Origin: Lagopus muta
Taxonomy: Eukaryota; Chordata; Aves; Galliformes; Phasianidae
Assembly (NCBI RefSeq): GCF_023343835.1
Contig: NC_064433.1
Coordinates: 65,804,032 to 65,868,031 of the forward strand
Direction: 5' to 3'
Length of the DNA stretch: 64,000 nt
The notes beneath the pieces are model-generated. The model did no database searches and had not been told where the DNA came from. It saw nothing but the letters and a program-made list of their open reading frames with translations. Positions 25,476-38,400 of this stretch are shown one piece after another. Within the stretch, counting starts at the first letter, position 1. Every line of letters starts with the position of its first letter. The translations under genes were made by a program, and so were the position numbers.

Positions 25476-25824
25476 AATCATTACATTTAATTACCAATAT
25501 TTCACAGGTTATGTTGTTTATAATCATCTTAATAAAATCAAAGCAGTACCTTCCTCAGCTAACAATACAGTCCAATGTGATGATCATAATTCTCCTGTAC
25601 ATAAAAGGAGCAAAAGTACAGAACAAGCTTGACAAATGTGAATTTTTTTCTACTTTGAAAGGCATTTCAAGACTCTGTATTCATATATCAGAAGCTCCAT
25701 AAATTGCTTTTAACAGGGTCAAATGCTGCATTGGCCACAACCTTGTCAAGAATGAATTAAGATGGTACTCAGAACAAGCGCAGATGACAGAGATCAGGAT
25801 CCTACTTTTAGTTAGCCAGGTTTT

Positions 25825-27479
25825 AGAATCACAGAATCACAGAATTGTAGGGGTTGGAAGGGACCTCCAGAGATCATCGAGTCCAACCCCCCTGCCAAAG
25901 CAGGTTCCCTACAGCAGGTTGCACAGGTAGGCATCCAGGCAGGTCTTGAACATCTCCAGAGAAGGAGACTCCACCACCTCCCTGGGCAGCCTGTTCCAGT
26001 GCTCCGTCACCTCACTGTAAAGAAGTTCTTGCGCATGTTTGTGCGGAACTTCCTATGCTGCAGTTTCCAGCTGTTTCCCCTTGTCCTGTCTCCACTCACC
26101 ACTGAAAAGAGTCCGGCCTCGCCATTCTGCCCCCCACACCTTAGATATTTATAGACCTGGATCAGGTCCCCTCTCAGTCTCCTTTTCTCCAGGCTGAACA
26201 GACCCAGTTCACTCAGCCTTTCCTCATAGGAGAGATGCTCCAGGCCCTTCACCATCTTCATGGCCCTCTGCTGGACTCTTTCCAAGAGATCCCTGTCTTT
26301 TTTGTACTGGGGAGCCCAGAACTGGACGCAGTACTCCAGATGAGGTCTTACCAGGGCAGAGTAGAGGGGGAGGATCACCTCCTTTGACCTGCTGGCCACG
26401 CTCTTTTTAATGCACCCCAGTAAGCCATTGGCCTTTTTGGCCACAAGGGCACACTGCTGGCTCATGGCCAACCTGTCGTCCACCAGGACACCCAGGTCCC
26501 TCTCCGCAGAGCTCCCCTCCAGCAGGTCATCCCCCAACCTGTACTGCTGCATGGAATTATTCCTCCCCAGATGCAAGACTCTACACTTGCTTTTGTTAAA
26601 CCTCATCCGGTTTTTTTCTGCCCAGCTCTCCAGCCTATCCAGGTCTTGCTGAATGGCAGCACAGCCTTCAGGCATGTCAGCCAATCCTCCCAACTTCGTA
26701 TCATCGGCAAACTTGCTGAGGGTGGCCACTATCCCCTCATCAAGGTCATTGATGAAGATGTTGAACAAGACCGGACCCAGCACAGACCCCTGAGGAACAC
26801 CGCTAGTTACAGGCCTCCAACCAGACTGTGCACCACCAACAATGACCCTCTGTGCTCTGCCAGTCAGCCAGTTCTCAACCCACCTCACTGTCCACTCATA
26901 TATCCCACACTTCCTCAGCTTTGTTATAAGGATGTTGTGGGGGACAGTATCAAATGCCTTGCTGAAATCAAGGTAGACTACATCCACTGCTCTCCCCCTA
27001 TCCACCCAGCCAGAGACAACATCATAGAAGGCTACCAGGTTGGTCAAGCACGACCTCCCCCTTGTGAACCCGTGCTGACTACTCCTGATAACCTCCTCTT
27101 CTTCCAGTTGTCTGGAGATGACATCCAGCACCAGCTGTTCCATCACCTTTCCAGGGACAGAGGTGAGGCTGACTGGCCTATAATTGCCTGGGTCTTCCTT
27201 CTTGCCTTTTTTGAAGACCGGGGTGACGTTGGCTATCTTCCAGTCTTCAGGCACCTCCCCCGTCTTCCAAGACTTCTCAAAGATGACAGAAAGTGGTTCA
27301 GCAATCACCTCTGCCAGCTCCCTCAGCACCCGTGGATGAATCCCATCAGGTCCCATGGATTTGTGAACATTGGTGTTGCCTAGGCACTCCCGGACCACCT
27401 CTTCTCTGACAGAAGGGGGGTTTTCCATTCCCCAGATCCTCTCACTAACCTCCAGGGTCTCAGATTCCCAAGGGGGGGA
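25825..27479 (-). mobile_element. CR1 LINE, young, 5'-truncated, about 1.65 kb
   Basis: The 3' tail at the left (AGAATCACAGAATCACAGAA) is followed by the inverted CR1 3' UTR and then an uninterrupted C-terminal part of ORF2 up to a sharp 5' break near 27479. An intact frame over more than 1.4 kb implies fairly recent insertion, much younger than its neighbours at 10.9 and 23.7 kb. No obvious target-site duplication is visible, which is usual for CR1. Confidence 0.95.
26007..27428 (-). CDS. CR1 ORF2 fragment: reverse transcriptase and C-terminus
   Basis: 473 codons, stop TGA at 26009-26007. The frame is also open upstream of the first Met to the 5' truncation at about 27479, so the Met is probably not a true start; the endonuclease domain and the front of ORF2 are missing. 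Reverse-transcriptase blocks appear in order: [10 protein letters not shown] (about residues 26-35), NYRPVSLTS (82-90), [11 protein letters not shown] (116-126), YLDFSKAFD with a catalytic Asp (152-160), [11 protein letters not shown] (209-219) and the catalytic FADD (240-243). The thumb and C-terminal region run to the end and match the usual CR1 carboxyl end. It would act in target-primed reverse transcription of CR1 RNA. Without its N-terminal half and promoter it should not be autonomous. Reading the opposite strand gives a 270-codon shadow frame that is not a gene. Confidence 0.92.
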   Translation of the reverse strand: MENPPSVREEVVRECLGNTNVHKSMGPDGIHPRVLRELAEVIAEPLSVIFEKSWKTGEVPEDWKIANVTPVFKKGKKEDPGNYRPVSLTSVPGKVMEQLVLDVISRQLEEEEVIRSSQHGFTRGRSCLTNLVAFYDVVSGWVDRGRAVDVVYLDFSKAFDTVPHNILITKLRKCGIYEWTVRWVENWLTGRAQRVIVGGAQSGWRPVTSGVPQGSVLGPVLFNIFINDLDEGIVATLSKFADDTKLGGLADMPEGCAAIQQDLDRLESWAEKNRMRFNKSKCRVLHLGRNNSMQQYRLGDDLLEGSSAERDLGVLVDDRLAMSQQCALVAKKANGLLGCIKKSVASRSKEVILPLYSALVRPHLEYCVQFWAPQYKKDRDLLERVQQRAMKMVKGLEHLSYEERLSELGLFSLEKRRLRGDLIQVYKYLRCGGQNGEAGLFSVVSGDRTRGNSWKLQHRKFRTNMRKNFFTVR

Positions 27480-30400
27480 ATCAACACAAGTTTTTACTTA
27501 AGTCAGGCACTAAGTAACAGATATGAAGAGTTTGCTTCAATGGCTAGTAATCAAGAGAATGAGTTGGATTAATGCACAGTTACACAACAAGCCTGTACTG
27601 AGACCATTGATCTCTCTTTTCTGCGCCACATAATACAGTTATGAGCACTAAGACTGCATCAGATTTTCATTTTTATTTTTGAAAAGAGTGCTTTGTGGGA
27701 CTTCAGTTATCCTGCAACTCTTGTACTTCTATGATTTTTCTATGAAGGGAGACTCCCTTCTCATCCCAGAGGGGTGCAGGAATGCACATAGGAATCTGAT
27801 AAATAAATCAGAAAATTGCTTTCTTAGGAGCATTCTTCTTGGCTACTCCAAGAATCCATCAGCCACAGATAACAATCTTTTCTGCACTGGACAGCATAAG
27901 ATTTTTATCACTAAGCCCATACGGCTCTGTTTCCTGAACCAACAGCACCATTCTCTTGCCATATCACAAAAGATGCAGTGCCCGTTTCCAGTAGGAAAGA
28001 CAAAATGAACTTGGAACTTCTAGTTGTGGTTGTGTGCCTGCTTTGAATAAAGAGGAGATGGTTTATTGTGTTTATTCATTCTTTATCACGGTGAGCCTGA
28101 AGAGAGGTTTTCTTTCAAGCTTGTGAAGTACTTCATCTCTTAGTGATCTCAGTTCCCTCTTCCTCATTCACATGATGTGTCGTGAGCACTTTGTGAAGCT
28201 GAGCTTGAACGACATTTTCTACAGCAGTAGAACATACTTTTCACAGCAAATTGGATGGTGGTAAAAAGTGAATTATAAGGATGTCACAGTTTAAGCTTCT
28301 AAATCCACCAGCCTGAATTAGGAGCCTAATTTTTATACTTCCTATGTACTAATGGGGGAGAGAGAATTCAGATCAGGAGCCTGCCTGTCTCCTTTGGCTT
28401 GGCACGAAAATTAAACTCTCTTAAAATAAACAAGGTGAAAGCTGCTGTCAGTTGTTTTGACAGTAAATTAACAACATCATGGTGTAGGCACAGGGCTGCA
28501 TTCTTCAATTTTGTAAGAAGCTGAATGTTGCATACTGCTGAAAACAAAACTTGGCAAGTTTGTTCCATGAATTTGTGTTTTTATTGTTTATATGTTAGAA
28601 ACCTTAATATTTAATAGCTCACAACATCATGTCAATTCCAAATGGAACACAAGAAGCATCACATGGTTATTAAGAACTGCATGCACTCCAAGTTTTAGAA
28701 TACAAAGATTTATTGTTCTACTTGTAATCCAATTTAATCTCTTTAATGCACCAGGAAATAGCTTGCATATCTTGTGAAGGATCTTGAAGACTACTCTACA
28801 GATAGTTGAGTGGTTACTGTCCTTAAAATATCCTTCACCAAGACAAGAGGATTTGATGAGGATGTGTGGACTCTTTCTTGCTGGGCAGTTGTTGGCAAGA
28901 CAAACTGCAAGGACCATAGCTACAATGAGCATTAACCAATCTTTCAGGACCATCAACTTTGATCCTGACAGCAATTTCAATACATAAATATACCTGTCCA
29001 TTAGTATTTCATTCTATCTGTTCAGGTCCCATCCAAAAAAATCTATTATATTCATACAGGAAAAAGGAAGACAGAATACCAGCAATGTTAAAGACAAGAA
29101 AAAATCAGCAAATCTAACGATTCTATTAACTGTGAAAGTCTAACACAAATCACAAGCAGTTAAACATTTATTTGACTCAGCCTTCAGGAGGAGGAAGTCA
29201 CCGAAGGACTAATTATCTTCTAATGATATAAATGCTACTGCTAACAATTACATTTAATTAAATTATTAACTAGGTGTTGACTAATTAACTAGGGCTTTGT
29301 ACGTTTGAAGTACTTTGAATAGCTGTTATTATTGTACTGCTTGTAACTAAATATCTTTCCTAGAGCATGTGTACACAGGGTTCTGCTGCAATCTCTGTGA
29401 ACTGATATCCCAGTTATGCCATTGCCACTCATTGCTCGTAAAATGCACAAAGCAATGTTATTTCTCTTACAGAAGTAGAAGAAAGATAAATGATATCCAA
29501 TTACTAGCTGAGAACATGACATCAGCTCCAGTTGTTTGATTCTCCCTGTAGGTAATTGCATACACTCATGTTAGTGAATATTTATTTTATCCAATTTCTT
29601 TAAGTCTATCTGGAAATTGAAAGCTTCACGCAGCAATAATGAAATCTTGAAATGCATGAAATGGAAAATTTTAACATTGTTAAATCATTTTAATGTTGTT
29701 ACAAACTCCTTGATACGGACCAAATCCCAAACTGATAAATTCAACAGGAAATTGTTACTGATTTGACTGGACTGATGAAAAGATGCCATGTTAAAAAAAA
29801 AAAAAAAATGTTGAGATTTTTCTTCCAAAGGAAATACTTTCATTTAATATCCAGGAAAGAAATGTACATAAACAACTCAGAAATACAATTTTTGGTCTGA
29901 GGCATAATTGAGCTTATGTTTACCCTTTTAATGTAAGTCTTGAAAATAATTCTTGGCTCTGTTTGTCCTCAAAGGACACAGAGGTTTTACTCAATTCACT
30001 AGGTCTATGAATAGGAATAATATTTTAGAAATCACAGGAATTACAGGAAAGAGTTTTCATTGGGTAAGCTTTTTCTCACACATAATATTAGCACATTTGT
30101 CTGGATCCAACTATCTGTTCTATCAATAGTACGGTATTTTTATTTCTTGGCAATCTTTAACTTAAAAAAATCAACTCCAAGAAACTGCCACCTTTGAAAG
30201 ACCAAATGAGTTCTGCATTCAGTCCCTGTGTAATACAAAGGAATAGACAATATTATCATATATCACCAGTGTCAGCTCAAATTAATTCCCTTAGCTTGAC
30301 AACTATTTTGAATGGATTCAGGACAAAAGTAAGGTATGTGATAGAATTAATAGTATACATTGGCAGTTTAATTCTATTAGGGAGATAACTCATTATGATA

Positions 30401-32407
30401 ATCTCATTTTTTCATACTATAGATCAAGATTAAAAAGTATTATTGAGAGAAGTTGCTTTAGGCAAAGCAAGGACGAAGCCAGGAAAACTGAGCTCATTAC
30501 AACCTTCCCAAGTGGGTGTGTGCGTATCTACATACCTATTATCTACATCACACTCAGGATACAACACACCCTGGGCATTATAAAAAGCTATTTTTGTACT
30601 GCTATCCTGTAGATTTCAGCAGATAGCTTTGGAACATGCACTTTTACAGACAAATACTGGCATTTTTCCAGCAAATAAAAACTGGCACTGCAAAGTTTTA
30701 TCTGTGGATAGTAGTTGACAACTATTACCGTAGTGTCCTGTTACAGACACAGCACAGCAACTGCAGGAGAAACAGAGCCAGTACCTTCTATGAATGCTAC
30801 CATGCAAAAGCAGACATACCTTTAAGCAGACTCCTAATGAAGTCACTGTGGTTTCAATAAAGGAGAAGCAAATGAACAAAACTTCTTCACTGGTTTTTCT
30901 CAAAATCAGCTTAATGCAGTATAAATAAAAAGTGTTCCTTCCAAAGGTGAAGACACCTCCTTTAACATCTCAATTCAAGTTGCAACTTGAGGGAAGTTTA
31001 GGATAACACCTCCTAATCTGTATGTCAAGAAGGTTGATAAACCAGCACGTTGAAATCTATCCTAAAAGGATAGGTTTAGTTAGCAGACTAAAGGTATGGG
31101 GAAAATTGTTCTTTGGAGTATCAGTTTTTAATCTAAGGGTTAAACATGTATGCCTATCACAAGAAAAATCTCTTTGTTGGACATCAAAGCGCATACTGAG
31201 CTAACAGTTAAGAAGAAAATAAAAATCCTATTGTGCTTAAACATATGGGGAGGCCAAAAAAAAAGAAAAAAGAAAAAAAGAAAAAATTAGGTTATAAAAT
31301 CACCCTGCTTCCCCCACACAAAAACCTTAGTTTTATGGCACTCGCTTTTCTGTACAGGACGTCTTTACATCTAATTAGCAACATTCTTGGTTTGTAGAAA
31401 TTTGGTTATGATGCCACTGACTGTATGGCAGTACATGCTCAAATGAGATAACTGTTCTTTGAGCATATCACACTTGTTACCTAACTGGAAAAGGACTTGT
31501 AACAACTCTTCATGACCTGCTAAAACACCACTTTTAAGTATAAAGGAAAGAAACTTGGCAGGAGACAAAGTGGATGTTAAAACATAGTAAGTTCCTCACA
31601 ACTTCATTGCCCTTATGATGAAAATAGATCTTGAAGCTTTCTATGGATGTCTAAGCATGCATCTTACTGAGAAAGGACATACTGTGGGTTTAAAGCATAT
31701 TCATTACATCAAACATTTGCCTGAACAGCAGGAAATCTAATACTTTTTCGGATGCCACAAATAGTTTATACATTCTAGGGCTCCGGCCTAACTTTTGCCA
31801 GTCCCTTCTACCTTTCTCTTTCCGTAAACTCCTGCTGGCCATAGGAAACTGGAATGCTATTTGCATGACACATGTTGATAGGCCAATTTACCAGAAAACA
31901 GGTCTCCAGTACACACCAGCATAGGAAGTCATCAACCTTATGATACATAACACAAGAAGCAGGTTTCTTAATGCACTCAATTTTGACTAACTGATCCTTT
32001 CAAATAGCTAAGAAACAGATTTGGACTGGTTCTCCAAAAGAGTTGTGGGTTTTTTTCTTCCTTTCTTGTATTTTGTTTGATTACTAAAATCTTCATTTGT
32101 AAGGATGGGTCCTTACACAAATCTTAGAGAAGTACATACCATATCAATCCTTGCATTTCATTACCTCACAGAGAAGGAGAGGCATGTGTGCTAGGAAACA
32201 TTGGTAAAGCTTCCCTGAAACACTGTCTCCTATCTGAGACAACATAATTAAAGAAAACATGGTCTGTTTGGAGAGTCTTCAGGGGAAGTCAAGAAGAAAT
32301 GTTCAGACACATGAAAGAAGGACTGGAAAAAGTTCTGTTTTTGTTTTTTTGTTTTTTTTTTTTTGCTTGTTTGTTTTGTTTTGTTTTTAATTTGTTCAAA
32401 ATAAGTT
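27480..32407. other. Intergenic AT-rich DNA, nothing recognised
   Basis: About 4.9 kb with no exon, RNA gene or identifiable CR1. Only short A-rich tracts (about 29792-29807 and 31256-31287) stand out. Short open frames here look random. Confidence 0.65.
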
Positions 32408-32512
32408 ATAGAATCATGGAAATGCAGGAGTTGGAAGGGTCCTCTAGAGATCATCAAGTCCAACCCCACTGGTAAAGCAGTGTCCCTACAGTAGGTCACA
32501 CAGGTAGGCATC
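32408..32512 (-). mobile_element. CR1 LINE 3'-end fragment
   Basis: Inverted CR1 tail and 3' UTR: TAGAATCATGGAAATGCAGG, then 'ttggaagggtcctctagagatcatcaagtccaacc' and 'cacacaggtaggcatc', very like the first 110 bp of the copy at 25825. It is severely 5' truncated. A T-rich simple repeat (about 32337-32392) lies just to its left. Confidence 0.9.
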
Positions 32513-34789
32513 AAATCTATAAAACATCCTTTTAAAAATGCTGCCTGAGTAAAATGAACTAATATTCATTCTCTCTCATAATCTAAGAGATGGGAATCCA
32601 CATGTGAACCAAAAGCTCAAAATTAAACTTAAAACCTTTCTCTGTGTAGTAGTTAATTTGTGAATCCTATTGGCCCCAGTTAAATAGCATGACAGCATAC
32701 CTAAATACACATGTATCAGTTACAAGCAATCTAAAGGTCTTCTAATGTTTCTGAAGGGATAATCTGTTAGCTAGGTTTAGTAGATGAGACAAGAACAGAT
32801 TTGTATTTCATCTTGAAGCACTCAGTTTGAACTCTAGACTTTTTTATATTGAAAAACAATTAGATGAATTGTCTGGGAAGATATGAAAAGCCTTTAGGAG
32901 CCAGGAGTGCTGCAGTTTATCTGGAACCTGCTTGGATGAGTTTCTTTCTTTTAAGATGTTCCCTTGAATGTTTCCTTGTTTACTTACAGCAAGCACCAGA
33001 CAGAATAATGCATGAATCGTTTAAGAATTGTCCCAAACAGTAGCTATTTTATTTACCAAGGGAGTATACTTAGGTACTCACTGCATTAACTGTCCATTAG
33101 TCAGTCAAACTGCTCAACCTCTGGTGAGCATTAAAGAATTCCAGAGATTTTGTTCACTGTTCAGTGCTTAAAGACAGATTTAGGAAGAACCTGGCTTTAC
33201 ACAAATGTTTTGTAGAGTCACCTACCTATCTCTGAAGAGATACAACAAAACTAAACTTGTGCTCTTTTCCTTATGATGTAGTGGACAGTTTCAATCTTTA
33301 TCTTCTTAATGGGCTAAAAAATTATTCTTCCAAATTAAAGCAAAAATTGTCAAGCTTTCCCAATCTTTAGGACCTCAAAAAATCACTCTGCATATCACAA
33401 TATGTAGTAAAGTCATAATAACCACACAATGTTTCCTAAAATTTGCTGCATTCTAATTTATTTAGTGAATACAGAAAAAAAAAGAAAAAAAAAAGGTGTT
33501 TTTGCCAGAAAAAGAGCATATGATAAAGGTTGTTTTTACTTTGTTCCTACTTGTTTAGATTCAAGAACTCACTTCACACTCCCTAGATCTGGGGCTACTA
33601 TGTAGTGTACATCACAAATCAACGAGGGCCAAGGAATCCTGTATCTACCAAGGGCTACAGAGAACTGCGTTTTATTTTTTGTCATCACACCCTCTGCTGG
33701 TGATTTTCTACACCAGTAGGAAAGTTAAAATACAGGAATGCCTATGCTTACAAGCAACGTACACAACTAATGGCCTCTTTTTAGGGTTCTACTACTAAGG
33801 ACCCAGCATCCACATCCCATGCCATTCAGAAGATTTTACACTACACTCTATTTGCCATAATGGCCTGACTGCCATTAAACAGCTGGAATATATTTGGTGT
33901 ACTGCTAGTGAGTGCTTTTCACTTCAATCTAATCCAAAAGAAATATCCAGTCCATGTGCTGCATGATTGCTCCATTTTGTGAGTGAGAACAACACTTAAA
34001 TAGGTAATAACAGAATATTTCATTAAAAATAGCAAACTTCTGGTCTAAACCATGCCACACCATTAGTGGCATATTTTCTAGCTTTGATTCCCTTCCAGGA
34101 TCTTTGCTCTTTATTGCTGTTCTGCCCTGAAAGTCATTCCACTGAAACAAGGATGGATAAAAAAGCATAGCCCGCTCATCATTTCCTCAGGTTTGCTGAA
34201 TTCCAGCAGCAGTATGAATGGATCCTGAGATACCTTCACAATAAGCTGAGGAAGGGAAGTGCCATCTACGCTAACAAAACAAAAAAGCATATAGCTGGAG
34301 GGCAGATAGCCTAACAAAGCTCCACACCTTAATTTGCTCTGCCGCAAGCTGCTGTACTTTTTCATATGGTTTGTGCTTTTAGTATTACAGCCTAAATCAT
34401 AACATTATTTAGTCTTTTGTAAGATTAGAAAGAGAGGGGAATAATCCAACCAGATCTCGCACTTGGCTCCACGTTTGGGCAATGCTCAGCCCAAGCACAA
34501 AGGCTCTTTATATCCCTGCACACCACGCAGTACTCTGAGCTGGAGGGGACCCACGAGGCCCAGCGCAACCCAGGTCTGCAGTCCCAGGCCCCCACAGACA
34601 GACACACCTGCGGCTTTGTCTCCCAACCTTCCCCCGGGCTATTTCCTAAACAAAGAGCTTTTCAGGCATCAAGAAGTCAAAACCCGGCCACATGAACCAT
34701 ATCAAATCCTATTTCTCATAACTAAATTCCATTTAATCTATTCATGATCCCTCAATTCCTGTAAATGTTTTTCTTCTGATTTAAGGCAG
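32513..34789. other. Intergenic DNA upstream of C2CD5
   Basis: No gene recognised. GC content climbs from about 34440. A worn patch at 34530-34572 (CTGAGCTGGAGGGGACCCAC...) may be an old CR1 tail on the minus strand. Confidence 0.6.
34530..34572 (-). mobile_element. Possible worn CR1 tail
   Basis: It resembles the inverted CR1 3' block 'gagctggaagggacccac...cgagtccaac'. It is short and degenerate, so the call is tentative. Confidence 0.4.
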
Positions 34790-35287
34790 CGCACCCACAC
34801 ACTCCAGTCCCCCCGCAGGAGCCATCAGCCTCTCCCGCAGCACATCCTTCTTCGGGAAGCCCAAGGCCGCTCGCCCCGCAGCCTAGCTGGATACGGGCCC
34901 CGGCGAGGCCGGCAGCAACCTCGGCCATCGATGACTCGGCGCTCGCGCACCCCGCCTGTCCATCCCTAGCGCGGAACCCATCGAGGAGTCAGCGCCGGCA
35001 CTGCAGCGCGACCTCCATGCCGACGACGCCATCTTGACGGCGGAGCACCCCAAGGCCCGAAGGGGGGCAGCCGCGCGCCCCTTTCCTCCCTCACGCCTCG
35101 CTGTGTACGCGTGCGCGTAGCGCCCGTCCCCTTCCTGCTGGGCACGTCACTGCGCGCGTGCCCGCGGCCGTTGCGGCGCCGGGTGCGGGCGTCGGCGCCG
35201 GGCATGGGCGGGCGGCGAGAGACCGTTGCTCGGTGTGACGCATGCGCGGCCGATCCGCCCGCCCCCACGGCTCGGCCGTGCCGTTCC

Positions 35288-35407
35288 ATGGGACGCGCGC
35301 GGTTGTTTTCTCCCTGCAGCCGGCGGGAGGCGGAGGAGGAAGATGCCGGGGAAGCTGAAGGTCAAAATCGTGGCGGGGCGCCATTTGCCGGTGATGGATC
35401 GCGCTAG
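35288..35407 (+). CDS. Possible upstream ORF overlapping the C2CD5 start
   Basis: An ATG at 35288 opens a 39-codon frame ending in TAG at 35405-35407. It is in a different register from C2CD5 and runs across its start codon at 35343. It matters only if transcription starts upstream of 35288. The context (T at -3, G at +4) is weak to moderate, so leaky scanning would be expected. A pyrimidine tract ending in CTGCAG at about 35307-35320 could instead be a splice acceptor of a 5' UTR exon, which would remove this ATG. It is a regulatory candidate rather than a known protein. Confidence 0.4.
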   Translation: MGRARLFSPCSRREAEEEDAGEAEGQNRGGAPFAGDGSR

Positions 35408-35432
35408 CGACTTGACCGACGCCTTTGTGGAG
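35343..35432 (+). CDS. C2CD5: C2CD5 exon 1, coding part
   Basis: 30 codons, MPGKLKVKIVAGRHLPVMDR to AFVE, ending in phase 0 at donor GTTTGC. It forms the first strand and first calcium loop of the C2 domain (Asp19, Asp26). Confidence 0.95.
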
Positions 35433-38400
35433 GTTTGCGGGAGAGGAGGGACGCCGGGACCCGGGGCGGGTGGGCGGCCCCCGCCTCGGGCCCGCACCTG
35501 CCGCCGGCCCCGCGGTGCAGAGGCACCTGCGCCCCCGCCGCGCTGCCCCGGGCCGCCGCCCCGCGGGGCGCCCCCTGCTGGCTGGGCGGTGCCGCCCCGC
35601 GGCGTACGGCGGAGCGCTGCCCTCGGCGGGGCGGGCGGGCTCCGAGCGCGGCCCCCGTGCTGCGGCGTTGGGCCGCGTTCCGGGAACGGCGCGGACAGCC
35701 GCGTCCGTGTCGGCTGTGGTGTCTGTAGAGCGGCTTCTGGGTACGCTCGGGAGTGATTGTTAGTTGACAGCCCTGGGCAGCCCGAGTGTCCTTTCACCTG
35801 CTCTTTTCAGCCTCGGGCTGAGGGTTGTTAATGAGTGGCTCGTTATACGCCAGCCCAATGGAATCCGTTCCGGGATTCAGTAGATGCGTTGTAACAGAAC
35901 GAAGCTGTCTTCGGAAGTGTTTTTAGGTCACTTATATCTCCGAATATAGGAAGTGGAGAGTGACTGTACAGGTCCTCTTTTAAGGCTCTTATGTATATTT
36001 TCAATTAAAAGTGTGTGAAAAGCTAGCATTTTCAAACGGAATTTTTATTGAGGACATACTTAATACAGTTTATATGCTTGAATTACACCAAAACTATCAA
36101 GTGCAAACATTTTTTTACTGTCATAGCTAACAGACCCATGCTGGTTCTTCATAGAATTACAGAACAGGTTGGGTGGAAGGGACCTTGAAGCCCCTCCAGT
36201 TCCAACCCTATGCTGTGGGCAGGGCTGCCACCCACCAGCTTAGGCTGCCCAGAGCCCTATCCAACCTGGCTGTGAAAGAGATGGGGCACCCATAGCTTCT
36301 GTGGGCAGCAGTGCGAGTGCCTCACCACCCTCTGGGTAAAGAATTTCTTCCTAACATCCAACCTAAATCCTTCTCTCTTCTAGTTTAAAGAGTTCTTAGG
36401 AGGGGATTGAAAAATGAGCTGATGAGGACCTTTTGCTCAGCGGCTCTATATCCATCAGAAATAGCTCTAGAACAATTTCAGTAGCATTCCACAGTTTGAA
36501 AAGTCATACCTTCAGGAAAAGAGTTGTTCAGAAATGGAATCCTACACAAGTGTGTGCCTGTACTATAAATAGTCATTGAAGGTTGGCACAGTAATGGGAT
36601 TCTAATAGGAAAAATGTCATTCAGGAACTGTACACGTTGAAAAACTGGAATCTCACCAGTAAGTTCGTCTTACAGGGAGATTCACTTGTGGTTTTAAATT
36701 TGATTAGTAGGCAGACTACAACACTTCTTGTGTAGGAAGACAAGAAACAGAGTAGGAAGTACAGCCCTGCTGTCAGTTGGCCGCTTCTATGCTGCCTTGG
36801 GAAAAAGCAGCCCTCTCCTCTCCTGTTGGTCACTTGTTCCCAACCCTGCACCTTCTTTCTCTACCATCCCTACCTGCAGTGTGAGCAGCTTTGTAGCAAG
36901 GCATATGTAGAAACACACCTGGCTAAATGTTAGCTAAACAAAAGAAAAAGGGGCAGTATTTTCAGCATTTGGTTTGGTTAGCTGTGTTAACTAACACTCA
37001 GCTTCAAGAATGTCTTGGCACAAATAAGGCTGAGGAAATTCGTAGATGAGGCCTTGCTTTTAGGGCCAGTACTTGGAAAACAAGTTCTGCGTGGGAAGTA
37101 CCCTTTTTACATGAGGAGCAGTTACAGCTGCGGGCAGAATGTGTCAAAATGAGCTTAAAAGTGTCATTTTGTTTTTCGGCATAAGGTTGCTGAAAGCCTT
37201 TACAAAACCTTTTCATTTAAATAAAACTGACAAGTGGAAAGCATATTGAAATGCTAATTGATTGCTAGCATTTAATTTCTTTCTTATATATTGTAATATA
37301 AATCTAGAACTGGAAAAGAAAATGATGAAAGGCTTCAAAGTGGTTACTTGTTTGAGGTTATGTATAATGTGGATTTAGCCAGCACGTGTGGTCTGGAACA
37401 AATTAGCACAGCTTCTTCTGCAGCTGTGCTGCTAAATTTGTACAATGGACAGCAGTGCAGGAGATTACCTCTCCTAGCTTTAATGATCTGGCTGGAATAC
37501 TGGCTGAGTATCCTTAGTGCTGCCTGAGGCTCACAGGGAGCTCATTTACTCGTAAGATAGCATGTAAAATTAGGCTGGGTGGAGCTCTGTGCTGTTGTGT
37601 GCTGGCAGCTTCTGCATAAAGTAGCTCTGCTACACCAGTGTAATTATCACTATTGTAGTGCTTTGTGTGATGAATACACCATTCAGATAGGTGTGCTGTT
37701 GTCTATATGCTCTTAGTCTGAATCCACATTTTGATAGCTAGTTTTTTTTTTTTTATACTAACAGTGCTCTGCCTTGTGTTTTCCACTCCGACTTTTAATT
37801 TCAAAGCTTACTTTCAAAGTAGGATGTTTTCCAAAAGCATTACTGTTCTTGAATCAAGTCCAGGTCCTGAATAGAATTGTACAGAGTTCTGTTGCTTGAG
37901 GTGTGGTGATGTATACAGAGATCAGTGGGAACTTGTAGGTCAGTTTTGCAGTCCTTGAAGTTGTTCAAATTAACAGGCTGTACGTAAGCAAGTACAGAAC
38001 CTCTTTAGAATTAGGTTGCGCACCTGTGTAAAACAGTAATAGTGTTAAGAATTAAGACATCCTTAAAAAAGTGTTGAAGTGTTTTAAATGCAAGATAGCA
38101 TTTGAAATCTGAGCCTAAATTGAATTTCCAGGATCTATTTAGACTTTCAAAAACCAAATTATATTCAAGATCTGTAGCTGCCTTTGTTTGCAGTATGTTT
38201 TTAAAATCAGCACACATGACTTCCTTAAGAAAGAATTCACAACTGTAATTTCCTGTACTTGTAGGTACCATCACATATGTGGTAGGAGCTGAAATACTGA
38301 GTATTTTGAGAGGTACCATTCACAGAACTCCAAGGGTGTGTAGGGGTTTGGAATGAAAGCTACAGTAAACGAAGCCTCTTGGATTATGCAGCATGGCTTC

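Larger units (their letters stand above)
34790..35760 (+). promoter_or_regulatory. C2CD5: CpG-island promoter of C2CD5
   Basis: Very high G+C and CpG from about 34.8 kb into intron 1. No TATA box is seen. Motifs typical of such promoters are visible: an NRF1-type GCATGCGC palindrome at about 35239-35246, a YY1-type CAAGATGGCG on the minus strand at about 35027-35036, and several GC boxes such as CCGCCCC. Transcription probably starts between about 35030 and 35320. Confidence 0.85.

Noticed and set aside
26571..27383. 270-codon plus-strand frame
   Set aside because: It is the antisense shadow of the intact CR1 reverse transcriptase frame on the other strand.
35147..35797. 216-codon minus-strand frame in the C2CD5 CpG island
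   Set aside because: Same composition effect; it overlaps C2CD5 exon 1 and its donor and resembles no protein.
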